The notes: generated by a model not told the origin, from the sequence alone. Numbered from the stretch's first letter, positions 34,882 to 46,077 are shown. The stretch: 64,000 nucleotides of DNA from Neobacillus sp. PS3-34 (GCF_030915465.1 NZ_CP133267.1:2386501-2450500), one strand, 5' to 3'. A program made the numbers and translations.

Positions 34882-35536
34882 TTGGAACAGTTTCTTGCCT
34901 ATCCATTGCGGGAAATTCCATATGTGGCGCTGACACTGATCATTGCTTTTACACTTCATGAATTTGCCCATGCCTATACGGCTTATAAATTTGGCGATAA
35001 CACTGCGAAAAATCAGGGCAGGCTAACACTTAACCCCGCTCAGCATCTGGATCCGATCGGAACACTGCTCATCTTCATAGCAGGATTTGGCTGGGCGCGT
35101 CCTGTACCGGTGAATCGTTTCCATTTTAAAAGACCGAGGCTTGCCGGAATACTTGTTTCGGCTGCAGGCCAGCCAGCAATTTTCTGCTGGTATGTGCAGG
35201 TTTTATCATCTGGTACCTTCTGCTGCGGACAGGAGTGGCCCATAGCCTGCCCTCGTTTGTGGAGGAATTTTTTAATACCTTTATCCAATTAAATATCGTT
35301 TTATTTATCTTTAATCTGCTTCCTTTTCCACCGCTTGATGGATACAGAATCCTAGAAGATCTTGCTCCAAATGATCTTCGGCCAAAATGACACAGTTCGA
35401 ATCCTGGGGTTCATTCATATTTCTGATTTTAGTTGTGACACCGCTTGACCAATATACGATTCAACCGATCTTCAACGTGGTGCTGCCTGCAATTTGGGAT
35501 GGCATGGATAAATTTTTCTATCAATTGTTTTTTTAG
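34882..35536 (+). CDS. ywhC: Site-2 protease-like zinc metalloprotease YwhC (M50), two frameshifts
   Basis: About 218 residues with four to five membrane segments. The zinc motif HEFAH lies in the first helix (TLHEFAHAYTAYKFGD), followed by LTLNPAQHLDPIGTLLIFIAGFGWARPVPVN. After restoration NLLPFPPLDGYRIL supplies the third zinc ligand (Asp). Single bases are lost at GGCC 35167-35170 and at GGCC 35380-35383. The first gives AAGPASNFLL and the second LRPKMTQFESWGS. It is a small soluble-loop S2P of the RseP-unrelated group, and the substrate is unknown. The start is TTG at 34882 behind aaaggagg. Confidence 0.85.
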
Positions 35537-35606
35537 GCATTTTTCTTAAACTTTGTTGCTGCGAAAACAGCTTTTAAAAAAACGTTCAAGGAGGACTCAT
35601 TACTCT

Positions 35607-36116
35607 ATGGAAGAGAATAAAAAGAAAATTGGTTTTAATATTATAAAAAGCGATCCGACCAATGGCCACAAAGGCTACGGAAAAGGGGCGTTAAGCCTTG
35701 ATAATGTTTCACCTGTCATTATCGATGTCGATGCAGGCGATGCGGTTATTGATGTAGGGGCCATGCATGCGCGAAGCGTAGTTGAAAAAGGGATTAAATT
35801 TCTTCCTTCCAAGGATGAGGTCCCGAACGGAAAGCCGTACTGGCTTGTTTGGGTGACGATTGACAGAAAACCTGAGGGAGCTTATTATGCCGGGGTTACT
35901 TCCTGTGAAATGACAGTCGACCGGGAAATCCGCCGAGGATATAAGTCACTGCCTGAGCATGTTAATCGCATGGATAAATCTCTGAAACGGCATATTATTG
36001 TCGATCATATGGATGACAAGTCCAAACAGATTCTCGCAGGCTTTTTGCGCCAGCATAATGAGGAATTATGGAATAACTCTACAGATGAACTAAAAAATGG
36101 TCTGGCTGTGAACTAA
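35607..36116 (+). CDS. ywhD: YwhD family protein
   Basis: A 169-residue soluble protein recognised by MEENKKKIGFNIIKSDPTNGHKG with DAGDAVIDVGAMHARSVVEKGIKF and YYAGVTSCEMTVDREIRRGYKSLPEHVN. It is conserved in Bacillaceae between ywhC and pbpG and its function is unknown. The start is the ATG at 35607, 7 nt behind aaggagg. An in-frame ATG at 35553 precedes that site and is rejected. Confidence 0.88.
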   Translation: MEENKKKIGFNIIKSDPTNGHKGYGKGALSLDNVSPVIIDVDAGDAVIDVGAMHARSVVEKGIKFLPSKDEVPNGKPYWLVWVTIDRKPEGAYYAGVTSCEMTVDREIRRGYKSLPEHVNRMDKSLKRHIIVDHMDDKSKQILAGFLRQHNEELWNNSTDELKNGLAVN

Positions 36117-36166
36117 GAAGACCATCGAAAAAAATTGCCTAAATTATGAACTTTTTTCAAAATTAG

Positions 36167-36200
36167 GGCAGAGAGTACTTGCTCTCTGCCAATAAAAAAA
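36167..36200 (+). terminator. Terminator of ywhD
   Basis: Stem GGCAGAGAG / CTCTCTGCC with a 6-nt loop, then an A-rich run on the plus strand. The T-run is weak, so strength is uncertain. Confidence 0.55.
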
Positions 36201-36244
36201 GTAAACTAATTAACAGCGTGGACACACGTAAAACTAGGACACGA

Positions 36245-36272
36245 AAAACCCCGGGCCATCCCGGGGTTTTTT
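36245..36272. terminator. Strong terminator of pbpG
   Basis: Perfect 11-bp stem AAAACCCCGGG / CCCGGGGTTTT with a CCAT loop, symmetric and so usable from both sides. It lies 17 nt after the pbpG stop. Confidence 0.88.
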
Positions 36273-36289
36273 GATTTTCTATTCTGCTG

Positions 36290-38356
36290 TTAATCTCCCC
36301 AATTGAAAATCTTCTTGTACCAAGGGGTTTTGCCGTTAAGTTTCTTTTTCGAATGGCCGATTTCCGAGCGATCCAAGTGCTCTGTGCAATAATCAGTCGG
36401 TTCGGTTCCAGTGACAAAATAGGTAAACCGCTTCACCGGGCAATCCTTTGAGGCAAGCTTGCCGTTTGACGGATCAATATAGACCCCAATGACTCCCTCT
36501 TTTGGCGCTTTAAACGATTTTACCGGTTTATCCCTCAAAGCGTCTTCCATAAAATGTGCCCAGATTTTTTTGGCATATGTCTTTTCCGCCGTCCGTTCGA
36601 TCGGCTTGCCTTTGTCATAGCCTGCCCAGACCGCCGTCACCAGCTGTGGGGAATAGCCGATCATCCAGCTGTCGGTTTCGGTTGAGCCCGACTTGCCGGC
36701 GTATGGGCGGGTAATATCCTTCATCACTGTACTTCCAGTCACAGTGGCATAGCCGTTTAATTTGGAATCGAAAATCCCTGTGAGCATTTGGGTCATCACA
36801 TATGCCTGCCCAGGTTTTAATGCCATTTTATCATCATCTGCTTTTTCATAGATGACCTTCCCGTTATAATCCTCTACTCTTGTAATGAAGGCAGGGCTGA
36901 CTTTTTTTCCGCCATTGGCAAATAGGCTGTAGGCATTTGCCATTTCAATGATTCGGACTCCTGAGGTTCCGAGAGCAAGAGAAGGGACCTTTGACATTTT
37001 TGAGGTAATACCGAATCTCTTTGCTGTTTCTAAAAGAGTGTTCTCCCCCAAAAATAAATGTGTTTTAACAGCAAAAATATTATCAGAAAGCGCAAGCGCC
37101 TGGGCCAGCGTAATTTCCCCATTCGCATACTTATTATTGAAGTTGTGAGGAGTATAATCAGCCTGCCCGTTATCAAAATGAAACGTTGTAAACTCACTTC
37201 TCATCGTCGTAGAAGGGGTAAATCCCTGCTCAAGAGCAGCATAGTACAGAATCGGTTTAATCGTGGAACCAGGCTGCCTTACTGCCTGAATAGCCCTGTT
37301 AAAAGGGCTTTTTTCATAATCGCGTCCACCTACGAGCGCCTTTACGTAACCGTTCTTCGGATTCATGGACACTAAACCAGCCTGTATTTCAGACTCGCTT
37401 GCAATCACATTTGTAAATTGCTTTTCTGCCGCCTGCTGTGCTTTGAGGTCAAGTGTCGTATAAACCTTCAGCCCTCCAAGTGCAATCGTCCGTTCATCTA
37501 AATGAAGTTCTGTTTTCAGTGCGTTTTTTACTGCATCCTGAAAGTATGGAGCAATTCTTGTCTGCTGGTGGGGACGCTTTCCATTGAAGACAAGTGCCTG
37601 TTTGGCAGCCTCAGCAGCTGTTTTTTCTTTTATATAGCCGTTGTCAGCCATCGATTTTAAAATAATGGCCTGCCTCTGTTTTGATCTATCCATGGAAACG
37701 AGGGGCGAGTAGACACCGGGTCCTTTCGGAATTCCGGCAAGCAATGCGGCTTCAGGCAGGGATAATTCTGATGCCTTCTTGCCAAAATAATACTGGCTCG
37801 CTGCTTCGATGCCATAGACGTTGTGGCCGTAGTAAATCGTATTAATATAGCCTTCAAGAATTTCTTTTTTGGAGTAGCTCATTTCAAGCCTAATAGTATA
37901 GAAAGCTTCCATCAGCTTCCGTGACCACGTTTTATCGTGTTCCAGAAACAGGTTTCGGGCGTACTGCTGTGTAATGGTGCTCGCACCCTGGACTTTGTCC
38001 AGGCCTAAATTGGCCAGAGCTGCACCGGCGATCCTTTTATAATCAAAGCCGTTGTGCTGGAAGAAGTTCTTATCCTCAACAGAAATGGTTGCCTCAATTA
38101 AATAAGGGGAAACATCCTTAAGCGAGACCCAATAACGTTTTTGCCCATTGTTGCTTTCACCGATCAAGCTTCCGTCATCTGAAAAATAGAGGGTGGACTG
38201 CGGAACGGCAAGCGGCGGGGCGCCCAGGATTTTGGCGTAAGCAAGAATGCCCATTAAGAGAACAAGCAGAAAAGCCATGCCTATCAAACTGATGATAATA
38301 AAAGCACGCAAGTATTTCATAGTTTTTCTAAACCGTTGATCGGTCATGAGTTCCAT
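36290..38356 (-). CDS. pbpG: Class A penicillin-binding protein (PbpG-like)
   Basis: A 688-residue bifunctional peptidoglycan synthase. The N-terminal cytoplasmic tail and one membrane helix (AFIIISLIGMAFLLVLLMGI) are followed by the GT51 glycosyltransferase domain (SVEDKNFFQHNGFDYKRIAG, GASTITQQYARNLFL). The transpeptidase domain has the active Ser in PGSTIKP, then SDN and KSGST. In B. subtilis PbpG (PBP2d) acts in spore cortex/germ wall synthesis together with PbpF. The same vegetative or sporulation role is inferred from gene order (ywhD-pbpG-speE). The start at 38356 is behind GAGGTG. Confidence 0.92.
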   Translation of the reverse strand: MELMTDQRFRKTMKYLRAFIIISLIGMAFLLVLLMGILAYAKILGAPPLAVPQSTLYFSDDGSLIGESNNGQKRYWVSLKDVSPYLIEATISVEDKNFFQHNGFDYKRIAGAALANLGLDKVQGASTITQQYARNLFLEHDKTWSRKLMEAFYTIRLEMSYSKKEILEGYINTIYYGHNVYGIEAASQYYFGKKASELSLPEAALLAGIPKGPGVYSPLVSMDRSKQRQAIILKSMADNGYIKEKTAAEAAKQALVFNGKRPHQQTRIAPYFQDAVKNALKTELHLDERTIALGGLKVYTTLDLKAQQAAEKQFTNVIASESEIQAGLVSMNPKNGYVKALVGGRDYEKSPFNRAIQAVRQPGSTIKPILYYAALEQGFTPSTTMRSEFTTFHFDNGQADYTPHNFNNKYANGEITLAQALALSDNIFAVKTHLFLGENTLLETAKRFGITSKMSKVPSLALGTSGVRIIEMANAYSLFANGGKKVSPAFITRVEDYNGKVIYEKADDDKMALKPGQAYVMTQMLTGIFDSKLNGYATVTGSTVMKDITRPYAGKSGSTETDSWMIGYSPQLVTAVWAGYDKGKPIERTAEKTYAKKIWAHFMEDALRDKPVKSFKAPKEGVIGVYIDPSNGKLASKDCPVKRFTYFVTGTEPTDYCTEHLDRSEIGHSKKKLNGKTPWYKKIFNWGD

Positions 38357-38414
38357 CTCGGTCACCTCACTGTTTGCGTATTTATACAAAATCTACATTT
38401 TCGAAAAGAACTAG

Positions 38415-38622
38415 TGTCTAGCTCCAGCGCCTACCCCCTCGAGGTCATAAGCCAACAAGACAGCAAATTCTTGGGAGCGACTGCTCCCACAGCAAAAAAC
38501 GCTGCGTACGCAAGGCTGCAATGAAGCATTTCAAGCAGATGCCTCGCTGTGGTGGCTGGAAAACGCCTCCTCGCGGTTCGTCTTATGCTTGTCGGGGGTA
38601 AACAAGGCGCTTCCGCTTTTCT
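38415..38622. repeat. Dispersed intergenic repeat, copy 2
   Basis: It begins TGTCTAGCTCCAGCGCC, has GAGGTCATAAGCC near the left and GTCTTATGCTTGTCGGGG near the right, and ends GGCGCTTCCGCTTTTCT. The two ends can pair imperfectly. It fills most of the gap between divergent pbpG and speE. Confidence 0.75.
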
Positions 38623-38759
38623 TGTAAAAATAGCTATTAACAGTATGAAAATAACAGGCGGTTTTTAAACCTTTGTCTATCAAAAATTGTTAATTTTTAT
38701 AGTAAGAAGGAACCGGTGGAATTTTAGAAGGCCAAATGCGGTGAAATTTCCAAGTTTTC

Positions 38760-38788
38760 TTTACAATTTTGCTAGATTCCTCTATACT
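38760..38788 (+). promoter_or_regulatory. SigA-type promoter of speE-speB
   Basis: -35 TTTACA (38760-38765), 17-bp spacer, -10 TATACT (38783-38788), about 138 bp upstream of speE. The leader between them shows no recognisable riboswitch. Confidence 0.7.
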
Positions 38789-38925
38789 TTTTTTCATGTT
38801 TGCAATTAGAGCGTTGGGGAAGTATAAGGAACAAAAGCGTAGCGCCTTTGCGCTGAGCTATCATACAAAAGCAGCGTCGAAAATATGTGAAATGACTATA
38901 TATAAACCTTGAAAGGATGATCAAA

Positions 38926-39753
38926 ATGGGTATTTGGTTTACAGAGAAACAAACAGAGAACTTCGGCATCACAATGAAGGTGAACAAGACTTTACATACA
39001 GAACAGACTGAGTTTCAAAAGCTTGATATGATCGAAACGGAAGAGTGGGGCAATATGCTTCTTTTAGACGACATGGTTATGACGTCTGTTAGGGATGAAT
39101 TCGTATACCACGAAATGGTTGCACATATCCCTTTGTTTACTCACCCGAATCCGGAGAGCGTATTGGTTGTCGGCGGCGGTGACGGCGGAGTAATCCGTGA
39201 GGTTTTAAAGCATCCAAGCGTGAAAAAAGCGACGCTTGTTGATATTGATGGCAAAGTAATCGAGTATTCAAAGAAATTCTTGCCTGAAATTGCTGGCAAG
39301 CTGGAAGACCCTCGTGTTGATGTACAGGTTGGCGATGGCTTCATGCATATCGCTCAAAGCGAAAATGAATACGACGTGATTATGGTTGACTCAACAGAGC
39401 CGGTTCGCCCTGCGGTAAATCTTTTCACAAAAGGCTTCTACGCTGGAATTTCAAAGGCGTTAAAAGAAGATGGTATTTTTGTGGCACAGTCAGATAACCC
39501 ATGGTTCAAGGCTGACTTAATCCGCAACGTACAAAAGGATGTAAAGGAAATCTTCCCGATTACACGCCTTTACACTGCTAATATCCCTACGTACCCAAGC
39601 GGTATGTGGGCATTTACACTAGGCTCTAAAAAATACGATCCATTAGAAGTAAGTGAAGACCGCTTCCATGAAATCGAAACAAAATACTATACAAAAGAGC
39701 TTCATAAAGCTGCGTTTGTTTTGCCTAAATTTGTTGCAGATCTAGTGAAGTAA
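38926..39753 (+). CDS. speE: Spermidine synthase
   Basis: A 275-residue polyamine aminopropyltransferase making spermidine from putrescine and decarboxylated SAM. It begins [19 protein letters not shown]. The dcSAM-binding site is [18 protein letters not shown], with the catalytic acidic [10 protein letters not shown] and [10 protein letters not shown] further on. The start at 38926 is behind aaaggatg. It is intact and forms a polyamine operon with speB, 118 bp downstream, as in B. subtilis. Confidence 0.95.
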   Translation: MGIWFTEKQTENFGITMKVNKTLHTEQTEFQKLDMIETEEWGNMLLLDDMVMTSVRDEFVYHEMVAHIPLFTHPNPESVLVVGGGDGGVIREVLKHPSVKKATLVDIDGKVIEYSKKFLPEIAGKLEDPRVDVQVGDGFMHIAQSENEYDVIMVDSTEPVRPAVNLFTKGFYAGISKALKEDGIFVAQSDNPWFKADLIRNVQKDVKEIFPITRLYTANIPTYPSGMWAFTLGSKKYDPLEVSEDRFHEIETKYYTKELHKAAFVLPKFVADLVK

Positions 39754-39871
39754 TCCCAGGGGCGATCCCCTGATTTTGCAAGCCTAAAGAGCAGCGGGTG
39801 CAGACCCTATGCTCTTAAAGATTTAAGGCAGGGAACTCTCCGGCCTAATACATATTAGCGAGGGATGCACG

Positions 39872-40742
39872 ATGCGTTTTGATGAAGCATATTCTGGAAA
39901 AGTGTTTATTAAAAGCCATCCAAGCTTCGAGGAAAGCCAGGCAGTACTATACGGAATGCCAATGGACTGGACGGTAAGCTACAGACCGGGTTCCCGTTTT
40001 GCGCCAACCGTATCCGCGAAGTATCGATTGGTCTTGAGGAGTATAGCGCCTATCTTGACCGGGAGCTTGAAGATGTAAAGTTTTACGATGCAGGGGATAT
40101 TCCGCTTCCATTTGGAAATCCACAAAGAAGCATTGAAATGATTGAAGACTTTGTAGACAAAGTGCTGGCAGAAGGAAAGTTCCCTCTTGGAATGGGAGGA
40201 GAACATCTTGTTTCCTGGCCTGTTATGAAAGCCGTCTATAAAAAGTATCCTGATTTGGCGATTATCCATATGGATGCCCATACAGACCTGCGTGAAAGCT
40301 ATGAAGGTGAGCCTTTGTCCCACTCGACCCCTATCCGTAAAATTGCGGAATTAATCGGCCAAAGAACGTGTATTCCTTCGGTATCCGTTCCGGAATGAAG
40401 GAAGAATTTGATTGGGCTAAGGAAGTGGGCATGCATATTTCCAAATTCGATGTGCATCAGCCATTAAAGGAAATTCTGCCAACACTCGCTGGACGCCCGG
40501 TTTATGTGACGATCGATATCGATGTCCTCGATCCGGCACATGCGCCTGGAACTGGAACAGTTGATTGCGGCGGCATTACCTCAAGAGAGCTTTTAGCCTC
40601 GATTCATGAAATTGCTAAATCTGATGTAAATGTTGTCGGTGCAGACCTTGTTGAAGTTGCTCCGATTTATGATGCTTCAGAGCAAACTGCCAACACAGCC
40701 AGCAAATTGATCCGGGAAATGATCCTTGGCTGGATAAAGTAA
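39872..40742 (+). CDS. speB: Agmatinase, two frameshifts
   Basis: About 290 residues of the arginase/agmatinase family, making putrescine from agmatine. The binuclear Mn site residues are in GMGGEHLVSWPV, IIHMDAHTDLRE and VTIDIDVLDPAHAPGTGT. One base is lost at 40000-40005 and one in GGCC 40357-40360. Restored, they give GSRFGANRIREVSIGLEEYS and LIGPKNVYSFGIRSGMKEEF, both strongly conserved in agmatinases. The ATG at 39872 is behind gcgaggg. It supplies putrescine to the adjacent speE. Confidence 0.9.
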
Positions 40743-40808
40743 AAAAGCTTTTACACCTGTTCTCTGCACGAAGTGAACTTGCCGCCAAGGCGGATGAACT
40801 ACATTTTG

Positions 40809-40842
40809 GTGCCTGATCTCCACTGGGGTCAGGCACTTTTGA
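40809..40842 (+). terminator. Terminator of speB
   Basis: Stem GTGCCTGA / TCAGGCAC with a 12-nt loop and T4. The stem core again resembles the GTGCCTG palindromes. Confidence 0.75.
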
Positions 40843-40929
40843 ATTATAGCCATGATATCGTTATAATAAGGACAAGGTACAGACATCTAAGATGACCTGG
40901 TGCCTAGATGAAAAAAAGGGAGTGCGGAA

Positions 40930-41367
40930 ATGTCTGTCCCTTCAGTAATGCCTGTCAAAGTGCAGGTTAAAACGAGCGTGTTTAATGGAAAAACAAAGGA
41001 AACTTATCAGCTGGCGGCTGACGGCCGATACTATAATAAAGGTGATGCTTATTTCCTCCAATACGAAGAGGTATTGGAAGAAGACCGAATCCGGACAATT
41101 GTTAAGGTGGACGGTGACAGTGCCCTCATTTTAAGAAGCGGATCCATCAAGATGCGCATGCCATTTCTTCTTAATAAGAAACAGAGAGGCAGCTATGAAA
41201 CTCCGGCTGGAATGCTTGAAACGGAAGCAACCGCGAAAAGGATTGCCCATACGTATTCCCAGGGAGTTCATTCAGGCAGCGTTGAAATCCTGTATGACTT
41301 AAAGGTACAGGGGTCAAGGGCAGGTACATATCATTTAGAAATTATTTTTGAGGAGGATATGCAATGA
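40930..41367 (+). CDS. ywiB: YwiB-like DUF1934 protein
   Basis: A 145-residue calycin-like beta-barrel protein of the DUF1934 family. It shows [50 protein letters not shown] and [13 protein letters not shown]. It almost always precedes argS in Bacilli and its function is unknown. Its stop overlaps the argS start (ATGA), so translation is coupled. Start at 40930 behind gggagtg. Confidence 0.85.
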   Translation: MSVPSVMPVKVQVKTSVFNGKTKETYQLAADGRYYNKGDAYFLQYEEVLEEDRIRTIVKVDGDSALILRSGSIKMRMPFLLNKKQRGSYETPAGMLETEATAKRIAHTYSQGVHSGSVEILYDLKVQGSRAGTYHLEIIFEEDMQ

Positions 41368-43035
41368 ACATAGTTGAGCAGGTCCAAAATAAAATTAAAC
41401 AGGAAATTAAAGCTGCTGTTGTAAAAGCCAATCTGGCAGCAGAAGAGCAAATTCCAGATGTTATTTTGGAAATTCCAAAGGAAAAATTGCACGGTGATTA
41501 TTCAACAAATATGGCGATGCAGCTGGCGCGTATTGCCAAAAAGGCTCCTAAGGCCATTGCCGAGGAGCTTATGGCCAATTTTGATCGTTCAAAGGCATCC
41601 ATTGAAAAAATCGAGCTTGCTGGCCCTGGCTTTATCAATTTTCATATGAACAACGGCTATTTAACGGACTTGATTCCAACAATCCTTGAAGCCGCTGATA
41701 ATTATGGGCAGACAACGGTTGGAAACCATCAAAAAATCCAGATTGAGTTCGTTTCGGCCAATCCGACAGGAGATCTTCATTTAGGCGCACGCACGCGGAG
41801 CCGCAGTTGGCGATTCCTTGTGCAATATACTTGATAAAGCAGGATACGATGTTTCCCGTGAATACTATATCAACGATGCCGGAAACCAGATCAACAATCT
41901 GGCATTGTCTGTTGAAGCACGTTATTTTCAGGCGCTTGGACTTGAAAAGGACATGCCTGAGGATGGATATCATGGAGAAGATATTATCGGAATTGGCAAA
42001 AGCCTTGCTGAGGAATTTGGAGATAAATATGTCAGTGCGGACGAAAAGGAGCGATTTGATTTCTTCCGTGATTACGGCCTGAAATACGAGATGGCCAAGC
42101 TTAAAAAGGACCTTGAGGATTTCCGTGTCCGCTTCGATGTGTGGTATTCAGAAACGTCTTTATACCATAATGGCAAAATTGATGAGGCACTGAAGACTCT
42201 CCGCGATAACGGCCATATTTACGAGGAGGAAGGCGCAACATGGCTCCGCTCCACTCCTTTTGGTGATGACAAGGACCGTGTTCTAATCAAAAATGACGGC
42301 TCTTATACGTATTTAACACCGGATATTGCCTATCATAAGGACAAGCTTGAACGCGGCTTCGAAAAGCTGATTAACATCTGGGGCGCCGACCACCACGGCT
42401 ACATCCCAAGAATGAAAGCAGCTATTCAGGCACTTGGCTATGACCGCGACGCTCTTGAAGTTGAAATTATCCAGCTTGTGCACTTGTTTAAAGACGGCGA
42501 AAAAATGAAGATGAGCAAACGGACCGGAAAAGCCGTTACGATGCGTGACCTGGTTGAAGAAGTTGGCCTCGATGCCGTACGTTACTTCTTTGCGATGAGA
42601 AGCCCGGATACACATTTGGACTTTGACTTGGATTTAGCAGTATCCCAATCTAACGAGAATCCTGTTTTCTATGCCCAGTATGCCCATGCAAGGATTTCAA
42701 GTATCATTCGCCAGGGTGAAGAGCAGGGAATCGTGATTGGCAGCAGTGCAGATTATAGCCAAATCGAATCAGAAAAAGAGATTGATGTATTGAAAAAGCT
42801 TGGGGAATTCCCTCAGGCAGTTGGTGAAGCTGCATTAAAACGGATGCCGCACCGTATTACCAACTATATTTTTGATCTGGCTTCAGCCTTCCATAGCTTC
42901 TATAATGCGGATAAGGTCCTTGACAGCGACAACCTGGAACGCTCAAAGGCCCGTCTTGCATTGATCAAAGCTGTTCAAATTACCTTAAAAAATGCCCTTG
43001 CCTTAATCGGAGTAGCGGCACCGGAAAAAATGTAA
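41364..43035 (+). CDS. argS: Arginyl-tRNA synthetase, frameshifted
   Basis: About 556 residues of a class Ia synthetase. The HIGH motif region is NPTGDLHLG(HARG). The KMSKS variant is [10 protein letters not shown] near residue 380. The C-terminal anticodon-binding DALR domain ends [25 protein letters not shown]. The frame shifts exactly at the HIGH motif (41783-41787), where one extra base, or a mis-read GGCCAC, replaces [13 protein letters not shown]. An essential enzyme broken at its active site cannot be real, so this is the clearest proof that the frameshifts here are sequence errors. Confidence 0.93.
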
Positions 43036-43042
43036 TTTTAAA

Positions 43043-43079
43043 GCATCACATCTATGTAAAAATAGGTGTGCTGTTTTTT
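43043..43079 (+). terminator. Probable terminator of argS
   Basis: Imperfect stem AGCATCACATCTA / TAGGTGTGCT followed by a long T-run (T9) about 30 nt after the argS stop. Confidence 0.6.
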
Positions 43080-43195
43080 TTTGAACAAAATTTTTATTTT
43101 TTCAAAAAGGGATTAAAAAAAAGCGGATTTTTCACTCAATCTGTCGAATATATATACAAAATAGCTATTGTCGAAAAACAGAAAGAGGGAGTATT

Positions 43196-45741
43196 ATGTC
43201 TGCTGCTATTCAAGCTGATAAACTATACCGCCAGGCGTTAAGCTTTCTCCCAGAGGCTTTTATTATGATCCAGCACGGGCCGGGAATGAAAGAATTATTG
43301 AAGTAAATGAAAAAGCATGCAGCTTGCTTGAATACGAGAAAAATGATCTCATTCTCTCTCAATCAGGAGAAAACCCTATTGCGTCCCTTTTTTGCATGAT
43401 AGGGAGAAATAGTGAGGAGTCGCCTGAGGTTGAAGTAACGATTAATACAAAAACAGGTAGAAGCATGAATCTCATCGTTTCTTCCAGGTCTTTTTCAATA
43501 GATCAAGTGAAATGCTCCATCCATATTTTGAAGGAAGTTAGTGTACCTGTTCCGCAAACTGCTCTTTTTGAGGCAATTCAGGACACCATGGAGACTTTTA
43601 TGATCTTGGTGCAACCTGATGGCAGGGTAGTGGACTGGAATTCATTTTGCGAGAGAGAAACGGGATATCCATTGGAGTTTATGAAAGGGAAGTTTTTTTG
43701 GGATTTTTTAATAGAGGAAAAGGATAGAGAGATATATATAGATTTATTTTCAGGTGATATAACCAACATCCCTGCACATTACGAAAACTACTGGCTGCTT
43801 AAAAATGGGGAAAAGAGATATATTAAATGGGCTTTGGCATTTATTAAAAATACCAGTGGAAAAATCCTATATGTATTGGGAACCGGTATTGACATAACCG
43901 ATAAGGTAGAAATGGAAAAATCCTTGCGCAGAAGTGAAAACAGGTTCCGTTCATTAGTCAGTTCGATGGATGACTTAGTTTTTACTGTGGATTCAGAAAC
44001 CCGTTTTTCTGGCATCTTTGGCAAGTGGTGTGAAACAAATCAGGTACCCATAGAAAAATTGCTTCATAAAAAAGTGAATCAATTAAAATTAACCGCAGAG
44101 GAAATGAAGATTCAAGAGGAATCATTCAGAAAAGCCCTTGCAGGGGAAAAGGTAGTCTATGAGTGGGAACTGGCGACTCGGAATCGCCATGCCTATTTTC
44201 AAACCTTTTTATCGCCGATGCTAAATTCTAATCAAATTGTTAAAGAAATTGTCGGGGTAACCAGAGACATAACCGACATAAAGACCCAAGAAAAAATGTT
44301 AAGAGAACTAAACGAGCAGCACGAAACGATTTTAAGCTCGACCGCAGATGGGATTCTAGTTATAGATAACGAAGATAGAATCACTTTTGCCAATGATAAA
44401 GCATTAAAAATGCTTTCAGGGTTAACTGGATACTTTATTGGAAAGACAGTTGAGCAGCTTTTGTCAGCAATTTTCATTGACGGGGAACAATTCAATCCCC
44501 TCGATTTTGCGGACAACACCATCCTTGAAAAGGAATGCTGGCTGAGGTCGGGAAAAAAGGTGAACGTGGAGCTGCTGAAAAACACCATGAAAGAAGGGAA
44601 TAGGAAGACTGGCTATGTCATTTCCATACGGGATGTTACCTATAAAATGAAGGCAGCCGAACGGCAAAAGCGTTTTTACGAAGCTGTGCCGGCAGGGATT
44701 GCTGTTCAAAACCATGCAGGCGATATTTTGTTTACCAATCGGAAGGCATCTGAAATACTTGGGTACAGCCATGAGGAATTGTTGAGCCTCAGTTCTTTTA
44801 GTCCTGTCTGGAATGCAACAACGGAGGATGGCCAACCCCTATTGGCAAGTGAGCACCCATCCATGGTGACTGTTGCGACGGGGAAGGATATTCATAATTT
44901 TGTTATGGGTATATATAATCCCCAGGAAAAAGAGCAGCGATGGCTTTTAATTGATTCAACCGCCATTTTTCAGGATGATGATTCCTCCTTGCCAATCGAA
45001 TTTGTCATTACTGTTTTTTCTGATATTACCGATCAGCATGAGATGAATCGCAGAATGCAAAAAGCGGAAAAGCTGGCTGTCATCGGGCAGCTGGCTGCCG
45101 CTGTCGCCCATGAAATCCGGAATCCGCTTACTAGTATTAATGGATTTTTAACTTTACTAAAGCCTTCCTTGAATAGGAAAGAACAAGCTTATCTTGAGAT
45201 CATTTTTGATGAATTAGAAAGAATAAATTTAGTGACCAATGAGTTTTTGACACTGGCAAAGCCTCAGGAAGGAAAAAAACAAGTCCTGGATTTGCAAAGC
45301 AGTATTTTAAAACCGGTCATACTGACGATGACTCCTTTGGCCAATTTTAACGGGATTAAAATTAATTGTAAAAATGAAAACCGACAGCATTTGGTGGCAG
45401 GGATTAAAGGGGAGCTAAAACAGCTTTTTATTAATATTATTAAAAATTCAATCGAAGCGATGCCTAATGGTGGAGCCATTCATTTGGATATTGAAGAGAA
45501 AAAGGGCATGGTTAAAATACGCATAATGGATGAAGGGATGGGCATCCCTCCTGAAAGAATGAAGCATATCGGTGAACCCTTTTATTCTTTAAAAGAAAAA
45601 GGGACAGGCCTTGGTGTCACAATTTGCAATAAAATCATCAAGGATCATCAAGGAGAAATGATCATTTCCAGCGAGGTCAATAAAGGTACGACAGTTGAAG
45701 TGCTGATTCCAAAGTTTAACAATATGCAGTTGGTTTTATAA
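43196..45741 (+). CDS. Multi-PAS orphan sensor histidine kinase, frameshifted
   Basis: About 848 residues, soluble, with no membrane helix. At least four PAS domains follow one another (roughly residues 105-235, 245-360, 365-480 and 490-610; MILVQPDGRVVDWNSF, FTVDSETRFSGIF, GILVIDNEDRITFANDKA, GIAVQNHAGDILFTNRKA). Then comes a HisKA domain with AAAVAHEIRNPLTSINGFL and an HATPase domain (NIIKNSIEAMPNGG, DEGMGIPPE, KEKGTGLGVTICNKI). The H-box resembles sporulation kinases of the KinA/KinE group that phosphorylate Spo0F. No response regulator is adjacent. One base is lost at GGGCC 43277-43281. The start at 43196 is behind agaggga. Confidence 0.83.
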
Positions 45742-45818
45742 TTGCAGCTAAACCTTCGAATAATAATCCTGTGAAGGCAAATATTAATATTGATAAAGAT
45801 TCAGGAGGTTTAAGCTAC

Positions 45819-45998
45819 ATGAATATTGGCAGAGCAAAGGAAATTTCGGAATCAGCCGACATGATCCGCGTGACATACGAAGGCACACCCGTAATCATTC
45901 AGCACGTTGATGAACAGACGAAATTGGCAAGGGTATTTTCTAAGGAAAACCCGGAGGAAGAAAGAGATGTCCCCGTCCTGAATCTGATAGAAGATTAG
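45819..45998 (+). CDS. sspH: Small acid-soluble spore protein H
   Basis: A 59-residue minor SASP of the SspH type: MNIGRAKEISESADMIRVTYEGTPVIIQHVDEQ, then RVFSKENPEEERDVPVLNLIED. The family is made in the forespore under SigG and stays in the spore core. The start is the ATG at 45819, 7 nt behind aggagg. An in-frame ATG 48 nt upstream is rejected. It lies 77 bp after the PAS kinase gene and ends at a terminator. Confidence 0.9.
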   Translation: MNIGRAKEISESADMIRVTYEGTPVIIQHVDEQTKLARVFSKENPEEERDVPVLNLIED

Positions 45999-45999
45999 A

Positions 46000-46046
46000 A
46001 AAACTTGGCATTCGCCAAGCCTTTAGGCGATGCCCTAGTTTTTCTT
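46000..46046 (+). terminator. Terminator of sspH
   Basis: Stem AAAACTTGGCATTCGCC / GGCGATGCCCTAGTTTT (some mismatches) with T5 following, immediately after sspH. Confidence 0.8.
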
Positions 46047-46053
46047 ATGCGTT

Positions 46054-46077
46054 CAGAATTTATGGATATAAATTCTG
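46054..46077. repeat. AGAATTTAT palindrome, copy 2
   Basis: CAGAATTTATGGATATAAATTCTG is an imperfect 9- to 10-bp inverted repeat. The flanking TTATGCGTT on its left matches, in reverse, the AACGCATAA beside the copy at 12403-12424, and a third copy lies at 62217. Confidence 0.6.

Noticed and set aside
41364..43035. Programmed frameshifting in argS and others
   Set aside because: No shared slippery heptamer or downstream structure. The sites share GGCC or homopolymers, and the losses need different directions.
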